From: Flavobacterium panici
Lineage (GTDB): Bacteria; Bacteroidota; Bacteroidia; Flavobacteriales; Flavobacteriaceae
Assembly: GCF_903819335.1 (NCBI RefSeq)
Contig: NZ_CAIJDE010000062.1
Span: forward strand, 1-64,000
Length of the DNA stretch: 64,000 nt
Direction of reading: 5' to 3'
Numbering within the stretch: position 1 is the stretch's first letter; every line of letters begins with the position of its first letter. Shown here one piece after another: positions 26,485 to 35,055 of this stretch. A program made the translations under genes and the position numbers. The notes beneath the pieces were generated by a model. The model was not told where the DNA came from and ran no database searches. It saw only the letters and a list, made by a program, of their open reading frames with translations.

Positions 26485-26552
26485 CAAAATCAATTACTTT
26501 TACATTAAATTCAAAAAAGGAACAATTAATCAACTTTTAAAAATAAAAAGAA

Positions 26553-26933
26553 ATGGGAATATTTTCAGCTCTTATGGGCAATGCCGGTACAGTAAGTCAG
26601 GAAGATTTACTTAAAAAATACGGTCAGCTTTTGACAGATAACGAAGAAATTGAAATGGGTTTTAAACTTATTCGTGATACTTTTATCTTCACCAATAAAA
26701 GATTAATTCTGGTTGATGTACAAGGATTAACAGGAAGCAAAACTGAATATAAATCTATTGCTTACAAAAGTATTACTCGTTTTAGTGTAGAAACTGCGGG
26801 AACATTTGATCTTGATGCTGAATTGAAAATCTGGGTTTCAAGCGAATTAAATCCAAGTATTGTAAAACAATTCAATAAATCTGTAAACGTATACGATGTT
26901 CAAAAAGTTTTAGCACATCACGTTTTAGGTTAA
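26553..26933 (+). CDS. Bacterial PH-domain protein (YokE-like)
   Basis: 126 residues, no signal or membrane segment. The core EEIEMGFKLIRDTFIFTNKRLILVDVQG and KTEYKSIAYKSITRFSVETAGTFDLDAELKIWV is the seven-strand pleckstrin-homology-like fold of the bacterial PH family (PF08000). These proteins often form oligomeric rings; roles in envelope stress have been suggested. The gene stands alone and shares a bidirectional terminator with the convergent protease gene. Confidence 0.85.
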   Translation: MGIFSALMGNAGTVSQEDLLKKYGQLLTDNEEIEMGFKLIRDTFIFTNKRLILVDVQGLTGSKTEYKSIAYKSITRFSVETAGTFDLDAELKIWVSSELNPSIVKQFNKSVNVYDVQKVLAHHVLG

Positions 26934-26948
26934 TTTTATAGAATAAAA

Positions 26949-26977
26949 AAAACGGCAGATTTAAATCTGCCGTTTTT
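26949..26977. terminator. Bidirectional terminator
   Basis: AAAACGGCAGATTT and AAATCTGCCGTTTTT form a perfect stem flanked by A and T runs, between convergent genes ending at 26933 and 26995. Confidence 0.85.
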
Positions 26978-26994
26978 ACTCTTTATATCAAAAA

Positions 26995-27852
26995 CTATTT
27001 TTTCTTCTTAGTAGTCGTTTTTTTCGTTGTTGTCTTTTTAGGAACTGTATTATCAATTTTTTGCTGAACGTATGGTTTGTAAACTCCATCTTTTTCTGCT
27101 CTTGCTTTTGCATCATCTGCTCTTTTCTTAGAGTCAGGATGTGAACTCATCATTTGATCAATAAATGAAGCTTCTGCACCTTCACTCATTTTAGCTAAAA
27201 TTCTAAAAGCAGATTCTTCTGCATTTACATTATAACCGTTTTTCTTTAAGAAATTATAAGAATATAAATCAGCTTCTGTTTCTTGTTTACGGCTGTGTTT
27301 GCTATCGATTAAAGCACTTCCAATTTTTCCTAACTGACTGTCTGTTACTGCGGATATTTTAGCAGATTGTGATGACGCACCATCAATTAAAGCTTCTTTT
27401 TGGTAAGCCGCACGCATTGCATCTCTTGAATCATTATTAGCAACGTGTCCAATTTCGTGACCAATTACAGCTAACAATTCGTTATCATCCATAATATCCA
27501 TTAATCCTGAATATACACGAACACTTCCGTCAGCGGTTGCAAAAGCATTTACTTCTTTTAGTTTATAAACTTTATAATTTAAAGTAAAACCATCGCCTGC
27601 TGTATGTTTTCCAAAAACCCTGTTTAATCGCAAAGTATAACCATCAGTTGCTGGCGCTACCTGATTAGTAGAGTCTAATTTTCTAACTGCTTCTTTAGAT
27701 AATGCTGCAGCATCTGCATTTGTTAAAGTGAAAGCTGCCACACCTTTTTGAACTGCTCCTATCGCTTTTTCACCAAAATTAATCTGTGCATTCATTTTTG
27801 TAAAACCAAATGCTGTAAATATTAGTCCTACTATTATAAATCTTTTTTTCAT
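26995..27852 (-). CDS. M48-family metalloprotease, copy A
   Basis: I start at the ATG giving MKKRFIIVGLIFTAFGFTKMNAQ (27852), a clear signal peptide; an upstream ATG at 27879 would add nine residues before it. The mature protein has the zinc motif HEIGH in LLAVIGHEIGHVANNDSRDAM and the third ligand in KQETEADLYSYNF. MSSHPDSKKRADDAKARAE is the conserved C-terminal part. A lysine/threonine-rich tail (KKTTTKKTTTKKKK) ends it. About 285 residues. It is a near-duplicate of the next gene. Likely a periplasmic quality-control protease of the BepA/LoiP type, though it has no TPR region. Confidence 0.9.
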   Translation of the reverse strand: MKKRFIIVGLIFTAFGFTKMNAQINFGEKAIGAVQKGVAAFTLTNADAAALSKEAVRKLDSTNQVAPATDGYTLRLNRVFGKHTAGDGFTLNYKVYKLKEVNAFATADGSVRVYSGLMDIMDDNELLAVIGHEIGHVANNDSRDAMRAAYQKEALIDGASSQSAKISAVTDSQLGKIGSALIDSKHSRKQETEADLYSYNFLKKNGYNVNAEESAFRILAKMSEGAEASFIDQMMSSHPDSKKRADDAKARAEKDGVYKPYVQQKIDNTVPKKTTTKKTTTKKKK

Positions 27853-27876
27853 GTTTTTATAATTACAATTTAACAA

Positions 27877-27884
27877 CAAATGTA
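27877..27884 (-). promoter_or_regulatory. Candidate -7 element for protease copy A
   Basis: Minus-strand TACATTTG fits TAnnTTTG, 25 bases before the chosen start. This placement supports the start at 27852, since the longer frame would begin upstream of transcription. No TTG at the right distance. Confidence 0.4.
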
Positions 27885-28000
27885 AATAACATAAATGCTA
27901 TTTCATTTCACACAAAGTTTATTTTTTTAACAAATTAAAGATATGAATTTTAAATGAGCTATTTAGCAATATTGTAGGTGTTTCTGATATAACGATCAAA

Positions 28001-28040
28001 AAAAAACCGGTAAATTCTGTAGAATTACCGGTTTTACTTT
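28001..28040 (-). terminator. Terminator of protease copy B
   Basis: AAAACCGGTAATTCTAC and GTAGAATTACCGGTTTTT-like arms (stem AACCGGTAAATTCT/AGAATTACCGGTT) with a T run on the minus strand, just after the stop codon at 28052. Confidence 0.75.
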
Positions 28041-28051
28041 TTACACAAAAA

Positions 28052-28927
28052 TTACTTCTTTTTTGTTGTTGTTTTTTTAGCAGTTGCTTTTGCTGGCGCT
28101 TTTGTTGTTGTTTTTGCAGGTGCAGTATTTACAATTTTCTGCTGTATATACTCTTTATACAAACCATCTTTTACAGCTCTTTTTTTAGCATCATCGGCTC
28201 TTTTTCCAGAATCAGGATGTGAACTCATCATTTTGGTAATAAAAGATGCCTCTGCACTTTCACTTAAATTTTGCAAAATTCTAAAAGCAGATTCCACCGC
28301 ATTCACATCATAACCATTTTTTTTCATGAAATCATATGAAAACGTATCTGCCTGAGATTCCTGCTTTCTACTGTGTTTGCTGTCGATCATTGCGCTTCCT
28401 ATTTTTCCTAATTGAGATCCTGTAAGTGTCTCAATTTTTCCTGATTGTGATGAAGCGGCATCTAACAAAGCTTCTTTTTTATACGCAGCTTTAATAGCAT
28501 CTCTTGTATCATGATTCACTACGTGACCTATTTCATGTCCAATAACGGCTAGTAATTCATTATCATCCATAATATCCATTAAACCTGCAAATACACGAAC
28601 ACTTCCATCTGCACAAGCAAAAGCATTAATATCTTTTACTAAGTAAACTTTATAATTTAAAGTAACTCCTTCGCTCGAAGTGTGTTTTCCAAACAAACGA
28701 TTTAAACGAATTGAATAACCGTCTGTAGCTGCGGCAACAGGATTATTTGCATCCATTTCTGCAATCGATTCTTTCGCTAAAGCTGCAGCATCTGCATCGC
28801 TAAAAGTAAATCCTGAAACTCCTTTACCTAAAGCTCCCATAGTTTTATCTGAAAGTATTTGTGCGTTCATTTTAGTAAAACCAAAAGCTGCAAATAAAAT
28901 TCCTAATACAATAAGTTTCTTTTTCAT
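28052..28927 (-). CDS. M48-family metalloprotease, copy B
   Basis: 291 residues, aligned along nearly its whole length with the neighbouring copy A: signal peptide MKKKLIVLGILFAAFGFTKM, LLAVIGHEIGHVVNHDTRDAI with the zinc-binding HEIGH, QESQADTFSYDFMKKNGYDV with the third ligand, and MMSSHPDSGKRADDAKKRA. The tail is rich in Lys, Thr and Ala (TTTKAPAKATAKKTTTKKK). Each copy has its own promoter-like element and terminator, so they are separate transcripts that arose by tandem duplication. Export to the periplasm is clear; the substrate is not. Confidence 0.9.
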   Translation of the reverse strand: MKKKLIVLGILFAAFGFTKMNAQILSDKTMGALGKGVSGFTFSDADAAALAKESIAEMDANNPVAAATDGYSIRLNRLFGKHTSSEGVTLNYKVYLVKDINAFACADGSVRVFAGLMDIMDDNELLAVIGHEIGHVVNHDTRDAIKAAYKKEALLDAASSQSGKIETLTGSQLGKIGSAMIDSKHSRKQESQADTFSYDFMKKNGYDVNAVESAFRILQNLSESAEASFITKMMSSHPDSGKRADDAKKRAVKDGLYKEYIQQKIVNTAPAKTTTKAPAKATAKKTTTKKK

Positions 28928-28956
28928 GTTTTTCTTAACTATTATTAAATTAACAG

Positions 28957-28964
28957 CAAAAATA
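28957..28964 (-). promoter_or_regulatory. Candidate -7 element for protease copy B
   Basis: Minus-strand TATTTTTG fits TAnnTTTG, 30 bases before the start codon at 28927. Confidence 0.4.
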
Positions 28965-29202
28965 TTACAGCGCGAATTTTACACTGCTTATAAAAGCCAA
29001 ATTTGTATCAGAATAAGATGAAAATTAATATTCAAAAAAGACAGCTTAAATATCAAAATTTTAAGTAAAAAATTAAAAAGATAAATCCAAAATGCTCTTA
29101 AAGACAGAGTATTGCCATTTGAACTTGAAATATTAAAGAGTGTTCGCAGAGATGAAAAGTAAACGAAAAGCAAATTAGCATCATCAAATAAACAACATTC
29201 CG

Positions 29203-29210
29203 TATCTTTG
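29203..29210 (+). promoter_or_regulatory. Candidate -7 element for lipA
   Basis: TATCTTTG matches the TAnnTTTG consensus, 18 bases before the lipA start. No TTG 17-20 bases upstream. Confidence 0.5.
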
Positions 29211-29228
29211 TAGTCAGATTTATGATAT

Positions 29229-30095
29229 ATGGAAACAGTCATTGAAAACATACCGCCTGCAAAACCGAAATGGTTAAAGGTAAAATTACCAATTGGACAA
29301 AAATATACTGAACTACGTGGTTTAGTTGATAAATACAGCTTAAATACGATCTGCACTTCTGGAAGCTGCCCTAATATGGGAGAATGCTGGGGAGAAGGAA
29401 CAGCAACTTTCATGATTTTAGGAAATGTCTGCACCCGTTCCTGCGGTTTTTGCGGTGTTAAAACCGGACGCCCGGAAACGGTAGATTGGGACGAACCTGA
29501 AAAAGTAGCTCGTTCTATAAAAATCATGAACATTAAACACGCTGTAATTACAAGTGTTGACAGAGATGATTTAAAAGACGGAGGTTCTATCATTTGGATA
29601 GAAACTGTAAAAGCAATCCGTAGAATGAACCCAAATACTACTCTTGAAACTTTGATTCCGGACTTTCAGGGAATTGAAAGAAATATTGACAGAATTGTTG
29701 AAGCAAATCCTGAAGTAGTTTCTCATAACGTTGAAACCGTTCGTCGTTTAACACGCGAAGTTCGTATTCAGGCAAAATATGATCGTAGTTTAGAAGTTTT
29801 ACGTTATTTAAAAGAAAAAGGGATAAACAGAACTAAATCTGGAATCATGCTTGGTCTAGGAGAAACTGAAGAAGAAGTTTACCAGACAATGAGAGATTTA
29901 CGCAATGCAAACGTTGATGTTGTTACTATTGGTCAATATTTACAGCCAAGTAAAAAACATTTACCTGTAAAAGAATTTATCACGCCTGAGTTATTTGCCA
30001 AATACGAAAAATTTGGTCTTGAATTAGGATTTCGTCATGTAGAAAGCGGACCTCTTGTTCGTTCTTCATACAAAGCACAAAAACATATTTTATAA
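29229..30095 (+). CDS. lipA: Lipoyl synthase
   Basis: 288 residues. The auxiliary cluster cysteines appear in CTSGSCPNMGECWGEG and the radical-SAM cluster in GNVCTRSCGFCGV; SAM-binding and core motifs TSVDRDDLKDGG, VVSHNVETVRRLTREVR and SGIMLGLGETEEEV follow. The C-terminal serine ligand is in ESGPLVRSSYKAQKH. The enzyme inserts two sulfur atoms into protein-bound octanoate to make lipoyl cofactors of 2-oxoacid dehydrogenases and the glycine cleavage system. No lipB is adjacent. Confidence 0.96.
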   Translation: METVIENIPPAKPKWLKVKLPIGQKYTELRGLVDKYSLNTICTSGSCPNMGECWGEGTATFMILGNVCTRSCGFCGVKTGRPETVDWDEPEKVARSIKIMNIKHAVITSVDRDDLKDGGSIIWIETVKAIRRMNPNTTLETLIPDFQGIERNIDRIVEANPEVVSHNVETVRRLTREVRIQAKYDRSLEVLRYLKEKGINRTKSGIMLGLGETEEEVYQTMRDLRNANVDVVTIGQYLQPSKKHLPVKEFITPELFAKYEKFGLELGFRHVESGPLVRSSYKAQKHIL

Positions 30096-30099
30096 AAAG

Positions 30100-30163
30100 T
30101 TTAATTGTTTAATCGTTTAATTGTCAAACCGATTAAACGGTTAAACGATTCAACAAATAAACA
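30100..30163. repeat. Hairpin between lipA and gap
   Basis: TTGTTTAATCGTTTAA faces TTAAACGATTCAACAA (15 of 16 positions pair), and a second TTAAACGG/CCGATTAA pairing lies in the centre. No T run follows on either strand, so a terminator role is doubtful; it fills almost the whole intergenic gap. Confidence 0.55.
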
Positions 30164-30168
30164 AAACA

Positions 30169-31167
30169 TTGAAAACAAGAATTGCTATTAATGGTTTTGG
30201 AAGAATTGGAAGAAATTTATTCCGCCTTCTTATAAATCATCCTGAAATTGAAGTCGTTGCAATTAATGATATTGCAGATAACAAAACAATGTCACATTTA
30301 ATAAAATACGACAGTATACATGGAGTTCTGCCTTTTGCTGTAAGTTATGATGAAACAGGAATTATTGTAAACGAAAAGCATTTTTTATTTTTTCACGAAA
30401 AAAGCATTTCTAATTTAGACTGGAAAAGTCATTCAATAGATTTTGTAATTGAATCGACCGGAAAATATAAAACGCATGAAGAATTAAATGCACATATTGA
30501 AGCCGGAGCAAAAAAAGTGATACTTTCTGCACCATCAGAAGTTGATACGATTAAAACAGTAGTTCTTGGAGTTAATGAAAGTATACTAGACGGAACAGAA
30601 AATATTGTTTCAAATGCGAGCTGTACAACAAATAACGCTGCTCCAATGATAAAAATCATTGAAGAATTGTGCGGAATTGAGCAAGCATACATTACAACGA
30701 TACATTCTTACACAACAGACCAAAGTCTTCATGACCAGCCGCATAAGGATTTACGCAGGGCCAGAGGCGCAAGTCAGTCAATTGTTCCAACAACTACAGG
30801 TGCAGCTAAGGCATTAACAAAAATTTTTCCTAAATTGCATGAGAAAATTGGAGGCTGCGGCATTCGTGTTCCGGTTCCAGATGGTTCATTAACAGACATC
30901 ACGTTCAATGTTAAGCGTGCTGTTACGATTGAAGAAATTAACATTGCATTTCAAAAAGCCTCAAAAACAAATTTAAAAGGAATATTAGATTACACAGAAG
31001 ATCCTATCGTTTCTGTTGATATAATTGGCAATACGCATTCGTGCTTATTCGATGCACAATTAACTTCTGTCATTGATAAAATGGTAAAAGTTGTGGGTTG
31101 GTATGATAATGAAATTGGCTATTCATCAAGATTAATTGATTTGATTTTACTGATAAGGAAAACATAA
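30169..31167 (+). CDS. gap: Type I glyceraldehyde-3-phosphate dehydrogenase
   Basis: 332 residues starting with TTG (no in-frame ATG or GTG upstream gives a better start). NAD-binding IAINGFGRIGRN opens the protein; SNASCTTNN holds the catalytic cysteine, although the common second cysteine and leucine after TTN are replaced by Asn and Ala. HSYTTDQSLHDQPHKDLRRAR, GAAKALTKIFPKL, VPVPDGSLTDITF and WYDNEIGYSSRL complete the family. It catalyses NAD(P)-linked oxidation of glyceraldehyde 3-phosphate or the reverse. Its place next to a histidine kinase rather than other glycolytic genes suggests a second, conditionally used copy; that is inference. Confidence 0.93.
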   Translation: MKTRIAINGFGRIGRNLFRLLINHPEIEVVAINDIADNKTMSHLIKYDSIHGVLPFAVSYDETGIIVNEKHFLFFHEKSISNLDWKSHSIDFVIESTGKYKTHEELNAHIEAGAKKVILSAPSEVDTIKTVVLGVNESILDGTENIVSNASCTTNNAAPMIKIIEELCGIEQAYITTIHSYTTDQSLHDQPHKDLRRARGASQSIVPTTTGAAKALTKIFPKLHEKIGGCGIRVPVPDGSLTDITFNVKRAVTIEEINIAFQKASKTNLKGILDYTEDPIVSVDIIGNTHSCLFDAQLTSVIDKMVKVVGWYDNEIGYSSRLIDLILLIRKT

Positions 31168-31194
31168 GAATTCATTGTAAATGCTCTGCCATAC

Positions 31195-33366
31195 ATGAAG
31201 TACTATCTTTTATCTGTTGTTTGTTTTTTTAATTCATTTTTGTATTCTCAAATCAAACAGAATACAGATAGTGTTTCCTATTATAATAAACTGGCCAATA
31301 AAAAATTAAACAGTAAAGAGTACAATGAGGCTGTTTTTTACACTAAAAAATCAATTGATTTTTGCGAAACTAATAACATTCCTGAAAATTTAGCCAACCA
31401 GACTTTTAAGCTTGGAAAAATTTACTACAATCAGCGGAAGTACGACGAAGCATTAAAAAACTTTCATAAAAGTGTTTCATCCTTTGACAGCCTAAAACCA
31501 ACTTGTACCAAAATCTTAGCCTTACAATATATTGGCGCTGTAAATACTGCAAAAGGCGACTATAAAACAGCAGATATTTATTATGCAAAAGCTCAAAAAC
31601 TTCTAAACCAGCTTGGTATTATTGATAGTTCTGAAATTTTAGACTATCAAAAAGCAATCGCATTTAAAACAAATAAAAACTTTTATCAAGCGACCAAGAC
31701 CTTCCGAAAAATTATCAAAAAACCGGATAATCCATTGATCTTAGAAACCAAAAGTGATTCTTATTATCAACTCGGATTAATTGAAACACAGCTTAAACGG
31801 AATGATTCTGCTATGATTTATTTTGAAAAAGCGCTTGATTATACAGAGAAAACAAATAATCTTTCTCAAAAATCAAAAATAACTTTAGCAATAAGTCAAT
31901 ACTATAAACAAAACAAAAATTTTGATTTAGCCTATTCTTATTTGGACGAGCATTATCAATTAGAAAATTATATTCTAAAATTAAAAAATGCCAAAATAGA
32001 TTTCAACGAATTTCAAAAATTCAAAAAAAATCAAACCTTAAACAATACACTTAAACGGGAAAGCGAAGAAAAAATCCAGCTTAAAACGTATCGCTATTCT
32101 AAACTAGTCAGTATTTTGGCGATTGCCTTAATTTCGATTTTATCTCTTTTGAGTTTGGCTTTGTACAAAAACAATATTATTCGTAATCAGAATAATTTGC
32201 TTTTAAGAGAAAAAAACAAAGAACTTATTCTGGCAAAAAACAAAGCCGAAAAAGCTTCAAAAGCGAGATCAGAATTTTTATCGACTGTAAGTCACGAACT
32301 GCGGACACCCCTAAATGCAATTAACGGAATCACACATTTACTTCTTGAAGATAACCCGAAAAAAACACAGTTAAAATATTTAGAATCTCTAAAATTCTCC
32401 GGAAATTATCTTACTACTTTTATAAACGAAATTCTTGAAATTAATAAAATCGACTCGACTAAAGTTGAAGTTGAAAATATTAGTTTTAATTTAAAAGAAT
32501 TGCTTTTTAATATTCAAAGCTCTTTAAAAGAACTGGCAACGGCTAATAAAAACTATTTCAACTTAGAAATAGACGATGCAATTCCAGACAACTTAATTGG
32601 CGATCCAACCAAATTATCTCAAATTATATTAAACCTGATTAATAACGCATTAAAATTCACTCAAAACGGAAATGTAAATGTAATTGCTAAACTATTTGGA
32701 CAGGAAGATGAAAATGCAACCGTTTATTTTGAAATAGTCGATACCGGAATTGGTATTCCCGAAGATAAACTGCAAACCGTTTTTGAAAGTTTTTCACAAG
32801 GTTCTATCGAAGTGAACCGAAAATACGGCGGTACAGGATTAGGTCTTACTATTGTTAAAAAATTAATCGAACTTTTAGGAGGCGAAATCAAACTAAAAAG
32901 TGAAGTTGGTAAAGGATCAACTTTTACTTTCAAATTAAATTTTAAAATTAATAACGAACCTTTGGAAGCTGTTACAGAAGAAAAACCATATAACGACAAA
33001 CAATTAAAACACAAGTCTATTTTACTGATTGAAGACAACAAAATCAATCAAATGATTACGCGTAAAATGCTTGAAAACAAAATGATTACCTGTGAAATTA
33101 TCGATAATGGCGAAGATGCGGTTGAACTTTTAAAAGTAAAACGTTTTGATATGATTTTAATGGATGTGCATTTGCCTGGAATTAACGGAACTACAGCAAC
33201 GCAGCATATTAGAGATTTCGACAAAACAACTCCTATTATTGCATTAACGGCCATTTCTCTTGACGAAAACAGGGATATGCTTTTATCTTTTGGAATGAAC
33301 GATGTAATTACAAAACCTTTTGTTCCTGATGAATTTTACAGTACAATTGCTAAGTTTTTTGATTAG
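31195..33366 (+). CDS. Hybrid sensor histidine kinase with TPR sensor region
   Basis: 723 residues. A signal peptide (1-18) and TPR repeats (about 30-250, for example KEYNEAVFYTKKSIDF and RKYDEALKNFHKSVSSF) form a periplasmic sensor. A membrane helix at about 303-324 and a short coiled coil lead to the HisKA domain with SHELRTPLNAI (phospho-acceptor His367). The HATPase domain shows NLINNALKFT, VDTGIGIP and GGTGLGLTI. A fused receiver has IEDN, acceptor Asp657 in LMDVHLPG, and Lys707 in TKPF. There is no HPt domain and no separate response regulator next door, so output must pass elsewhere. The gene starts 27 bases after gap. Confidence 0.93.
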   Translation: MKYYLLSVVCFFNSFLYSQIKQNTDSVSYYNKLANKKLNSKEYNEAVFYTKKSIDFCETNNIPENLANQTFKLGKIYYNQRKYDEALKNFHKSVSSFDSLKPTCTKILALQYIGAVNTAKGDYKTADIYYAKAQKLLNQLGIIDSSEILDYQKAIAFKTNKNFYQATKTFRKIIKKPDNPLILETKSDSYYQLGLIETQLKRNDSAMIYFEKALDYTEKTNNLSQKSKITLAISQYYKQNKNFDLAYSYLDEHYQLENYILKLKNAKIDFNEFQKFKKNQTLNNTLKRESEEKIQLKTYRYSKLVSILAIALISILSLLSLALYKNNIIRNQNNLLLREKNKELILAKNKAEKASKARSEFLSTVSHELRTPLNAINGITHLLLEDNPKKTQLKYLESLKFSGNYLTTFINEILEINKIDSTKVEVENISFNLKELLFNIQSSLKELATANKNYFNLEIDDAIPDNLIGDPTKLSQIILNLINNALKFTQNGNVNVIAKLFGQEDENATVYFEIVDTGIGIPEDKLQTVFESFSQGSIEVNRKYGGTGLGLTIVKKLIELLGGEIKLKSEVGKGSTFTFKLNFKINNEPLEAVTEEKPYNDKQLKHKSILLIEDNKINQMITRKMLENKMITCEIIDNGEDAVELLKVKRFDMILMDVHLPGINGTTATQHIRDFDKTTPIIALTAISLDENRDMLLSFGMNDVITKPFVPDEFYSTIAKFFD

Positions 33367-33370
33367 CAAA

Positions 33371-33412
33371 AAAGCTTCTAAGATGCTGAGATTCTAAGAT
33401 TCTGAGTTTTCT
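33371..33412. repeat. AGATTCTAAG word repeat running into the lpxK end
   Basis: AAGCTTCTAAGATGCTGAGA followed by TTCTAAGATTCTGAG repeats a 9-11-base word; a related run lies at 38460-38499. It overlaps the last codons of lpxK (from 33394), so the repeat appears to supply the final few residues of that protein. Confidence 0.5.
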
Positions 33413-34416
33413 TTTATATACTGTAAAATCGAAACATCAAAATTTTGCTGATGATTGATAAAGGTGCTTTTTATGGGCAGATAGTACAATTGAGAAACCA
33501 GTTTCGAATTTTTTAAACGAACATAATCTTTCTCGGTTGTAATAATCTTTTTTCCGTTGGCTTTATTCTGAATGGAATCTAAATCGGTATCAGAAAAATG
33601 ATGATGATCCGGGAAAGTCAAACATTCGTCATTTTCATTTTTTAAATAATCAAAAAATGGTTTTGGTTTTGCAATTCCGGCTAAAAGTACTTTTGATTCT
33701 GATTTAATTTCATCAACAGAAATCTTTTCATTTTTGCCATAAATTACAGTGTCATAATCTATAAAAGTAAAGAAGATTTGCTGCGAACAATTCAGTTTTA
33801 ATTTCAAACGAATTTCTTCTTGTTCTTCTTCCGATAAATTATTTGGACATTTAGTAACCACAACAATATTAGCTCTGTTGGCACCACTTCGGCTTTCTCT
33901 TAAATTTCCTGTTGGCAGCATAAAATCATCTGCATATAAATCTCCGTAAGAAGTCAGCAGGATATAAAATCCAGCTTTTACTTTTCGGTGCTGATAAGCA
34001 TCATCTAATAAAATTACTTGTGGTTTATTTTTTTGAGAAAGCAATTGTGTAATTCCGTTTGTGCGATTGGCATCAACTGCAACCTGAACATTTGGAAATT
34101 TTTGATAAAACTGAAAAGGTTCATCACCCAGAATTTCAGCATTAGAATTATCATCTGCCAAAACAAAACCTTCCGATTTCCTTTTGTAACCCCGGCTTAA
34201 AGTCGCCACTTTATATTTATCAGCTAATAACCGAATCAAATATTCAATTTGCGGAGTTTTTCCAGTTCCGCCCACACTTAAATTTCCAACTGCAATAACC
34301 GGAATATCAAAAGAAGTTGATTTTAGAATTCCTTTATCAAAAAGAAAATTGCGAATGCTGGTAATGAATCCGTATAGGATAGCGAAGGGAAAAAGTATTT
34401 TTCGAAGTAAGTTCAT
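33394..34416 (-). CDS. lpxK: Tetraacyldisaccharide 4'-kinase
   Basis: 340 residues. A membrane-associating N-terminus (LLRKILFPFAILYGFITSIRN) precedes VGNLSVGGTGKTP, the modified Walker A of LpxK. ATLSRGYKRKSEGF, GDEPFQFYQKFP and VILLDDAYQHRKV (with the catalytic Asp region DDAYQHR) follow. The kinase phosphorylates the lipid A disaccharide at the 4' position, so the cell makes lipid A. The toxin gene lies five bases upstream on the same strand. The last residues overlap an intergenic-type repeat. Confidence 0.95.
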   Translation of the reverse strand: MNLLRKILFPFAILYGFITSIRNFLFDKGILKSTSFDIPVIAVGNLSVGGTGKTPQIEYLIRLLADKYKVATLSRGYKRKSEGFVLADDNSNAEILGDEPFQFYQKFPNVQVAVDANRTNGITQLLSQKNKPQVILLDDAYQHRKVKAGFYILLTSYGDLYADDFMLPTGNLRESRSGANRANIVVVTKCPNNLSEEEQEEIRLKLKLNCSQQIFFTFIDYDTVIYGKNEKISVDEIKSESKVLLAGIAKPKPFFDYLKNENDECLTFPDHHHFSDTDLDSIQNKANGKKIITTEKDYVRLKNSKLVSQLYYLPIKSTFINHQQNFDVSILQYIKENSES

Positions 34417-34420
34417 AGAA

Positions 34421-34702
34421 TTATTTATCTGAATAATGACCCATTGCAGAAATTACAAATACGGTTACAACTTCGTCATCTACACGATAAATTAATCGAT
34501 CTTTTTGATTAATTCGTCTTGACCATAATCCTGAATATTCATATTTTAATGGTTCAGGATTTCCAAAACCTTCATATGGATTCTCTGTAAGATCAATTAA
34601 AATTTTAGCAATATTTTTTATAGAAATTTTATTTCCTGATTTTTTATGTTTTTCAATATCCAGGTTTGCGACCTTAGTTACTTCAACCCTAAACTTCCCC
34701 AT
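34421..34702 (-). CDS. YoeB/Txe-family toxin
   Basis: 93 residues. NPYEGFGNPEPLKYEYSGLWSRRINQKDRLIYRVDDE and the ending SAMGHYSDK match YoeB/Txe endoribonucleases of the RelE superfamily. The conserved Glu-Pro-Leu-Lys, Arg-Arg, Arg and C-terminal His-Tyr residues are all present. Such toxins cut mRNA at the ribosomal A site. The start overlaps the antitoxin gene by 25 bases. Unlike canonical YoeB (about 84 residues) it has a slightly longer N-terminus. Confidence 0.9.
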   Translation of the reverse strand: MGKFRVEVTKVANLDIEKHKKSGNKISIKNIAKILIDLTENPYEGFGNPEPLKYEYSGLWSRRINQKDRLIYRVDDEVVTVFVISAMGHYSDK

Positions 34703-34929
34703 ATATCATCTGGATTTAGCCTTGTTGTTTCGCCATTTTTAATATTTGCTTCTGCTTTTTTAACTTTTTCAACAAATTCAGAAGAATAAATGCTTCGCTC
34801 CTCATTCACTTGTCCATAATCAGTTTCAATAATCTCAATTTCCTCAAAACCTTTAAAACTATCAAACATGGCGATAAAAGCTTTCCCTATCTTAGTGCGT
34901 TCGTTTATTTTTACAGTTAGCGTTTTCAT
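34678..34929 (-). CDS. Antitoxin of the YoeB-type pair
   Basis: 83 residues, encoded directly before the toxin with a 25-base overlap. The N-terminus TLTVKINERTKIGKAFIAMF could form the DNA-binding part; the C-terminus (AEANIKNGETTRLNPDDIWGSLGLK) resembles the toxin-wrapping tail of small antitoxins such as the DUF2683 group. It is not a recognisable YefM/Phd protein. The antitoxin role is inferred from gene order, size and overlap. Confidence 0.78.
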   Translation of the reverse strand: MKTLTVKINERTKIGKAFIAMFDSFKGFEEIEIIETDYGQVNEERSIYSSEFVEKVKKAEANIKNGETTRLNPDDIWGSLGLK

Positions 34930-34946
34930 AGTTCTTGATTTAAAGA

Positions 34947-34998
34947 CAAAGATACAAAATTAGTAATACTGGTAATATGGTCTTATTGGCATTACTAA
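34947..34998 (-). promoter_or_regulatory. Promoter and candidate operator of the toxin-antitoxin operon
   Basis: Minus-strand TATCTTTG (34947-34954) lies 18 bases before the antitoxin start. Immediately upstream, TTAGTAAT (34960-34967) and ATTACTAA (34991-34998) form an inverted repeat, with an extra TAATACTGGTAATA between. This is where an autoregulating antitoxin complex would bind. Confidence 0.5.
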
Positions 34999-35055
34999 TT
35001 TTACATAACACAATATCACTAAAATATTTTAAGGTTAATACGTTTATTCGTTAAT

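Noticed and set aside
28988..29593. Long minus-strand open frame across the start of lipA
   Set aside because: It overlaps lipA in antisense, has no protein features, and follows from lipA codon pattern.
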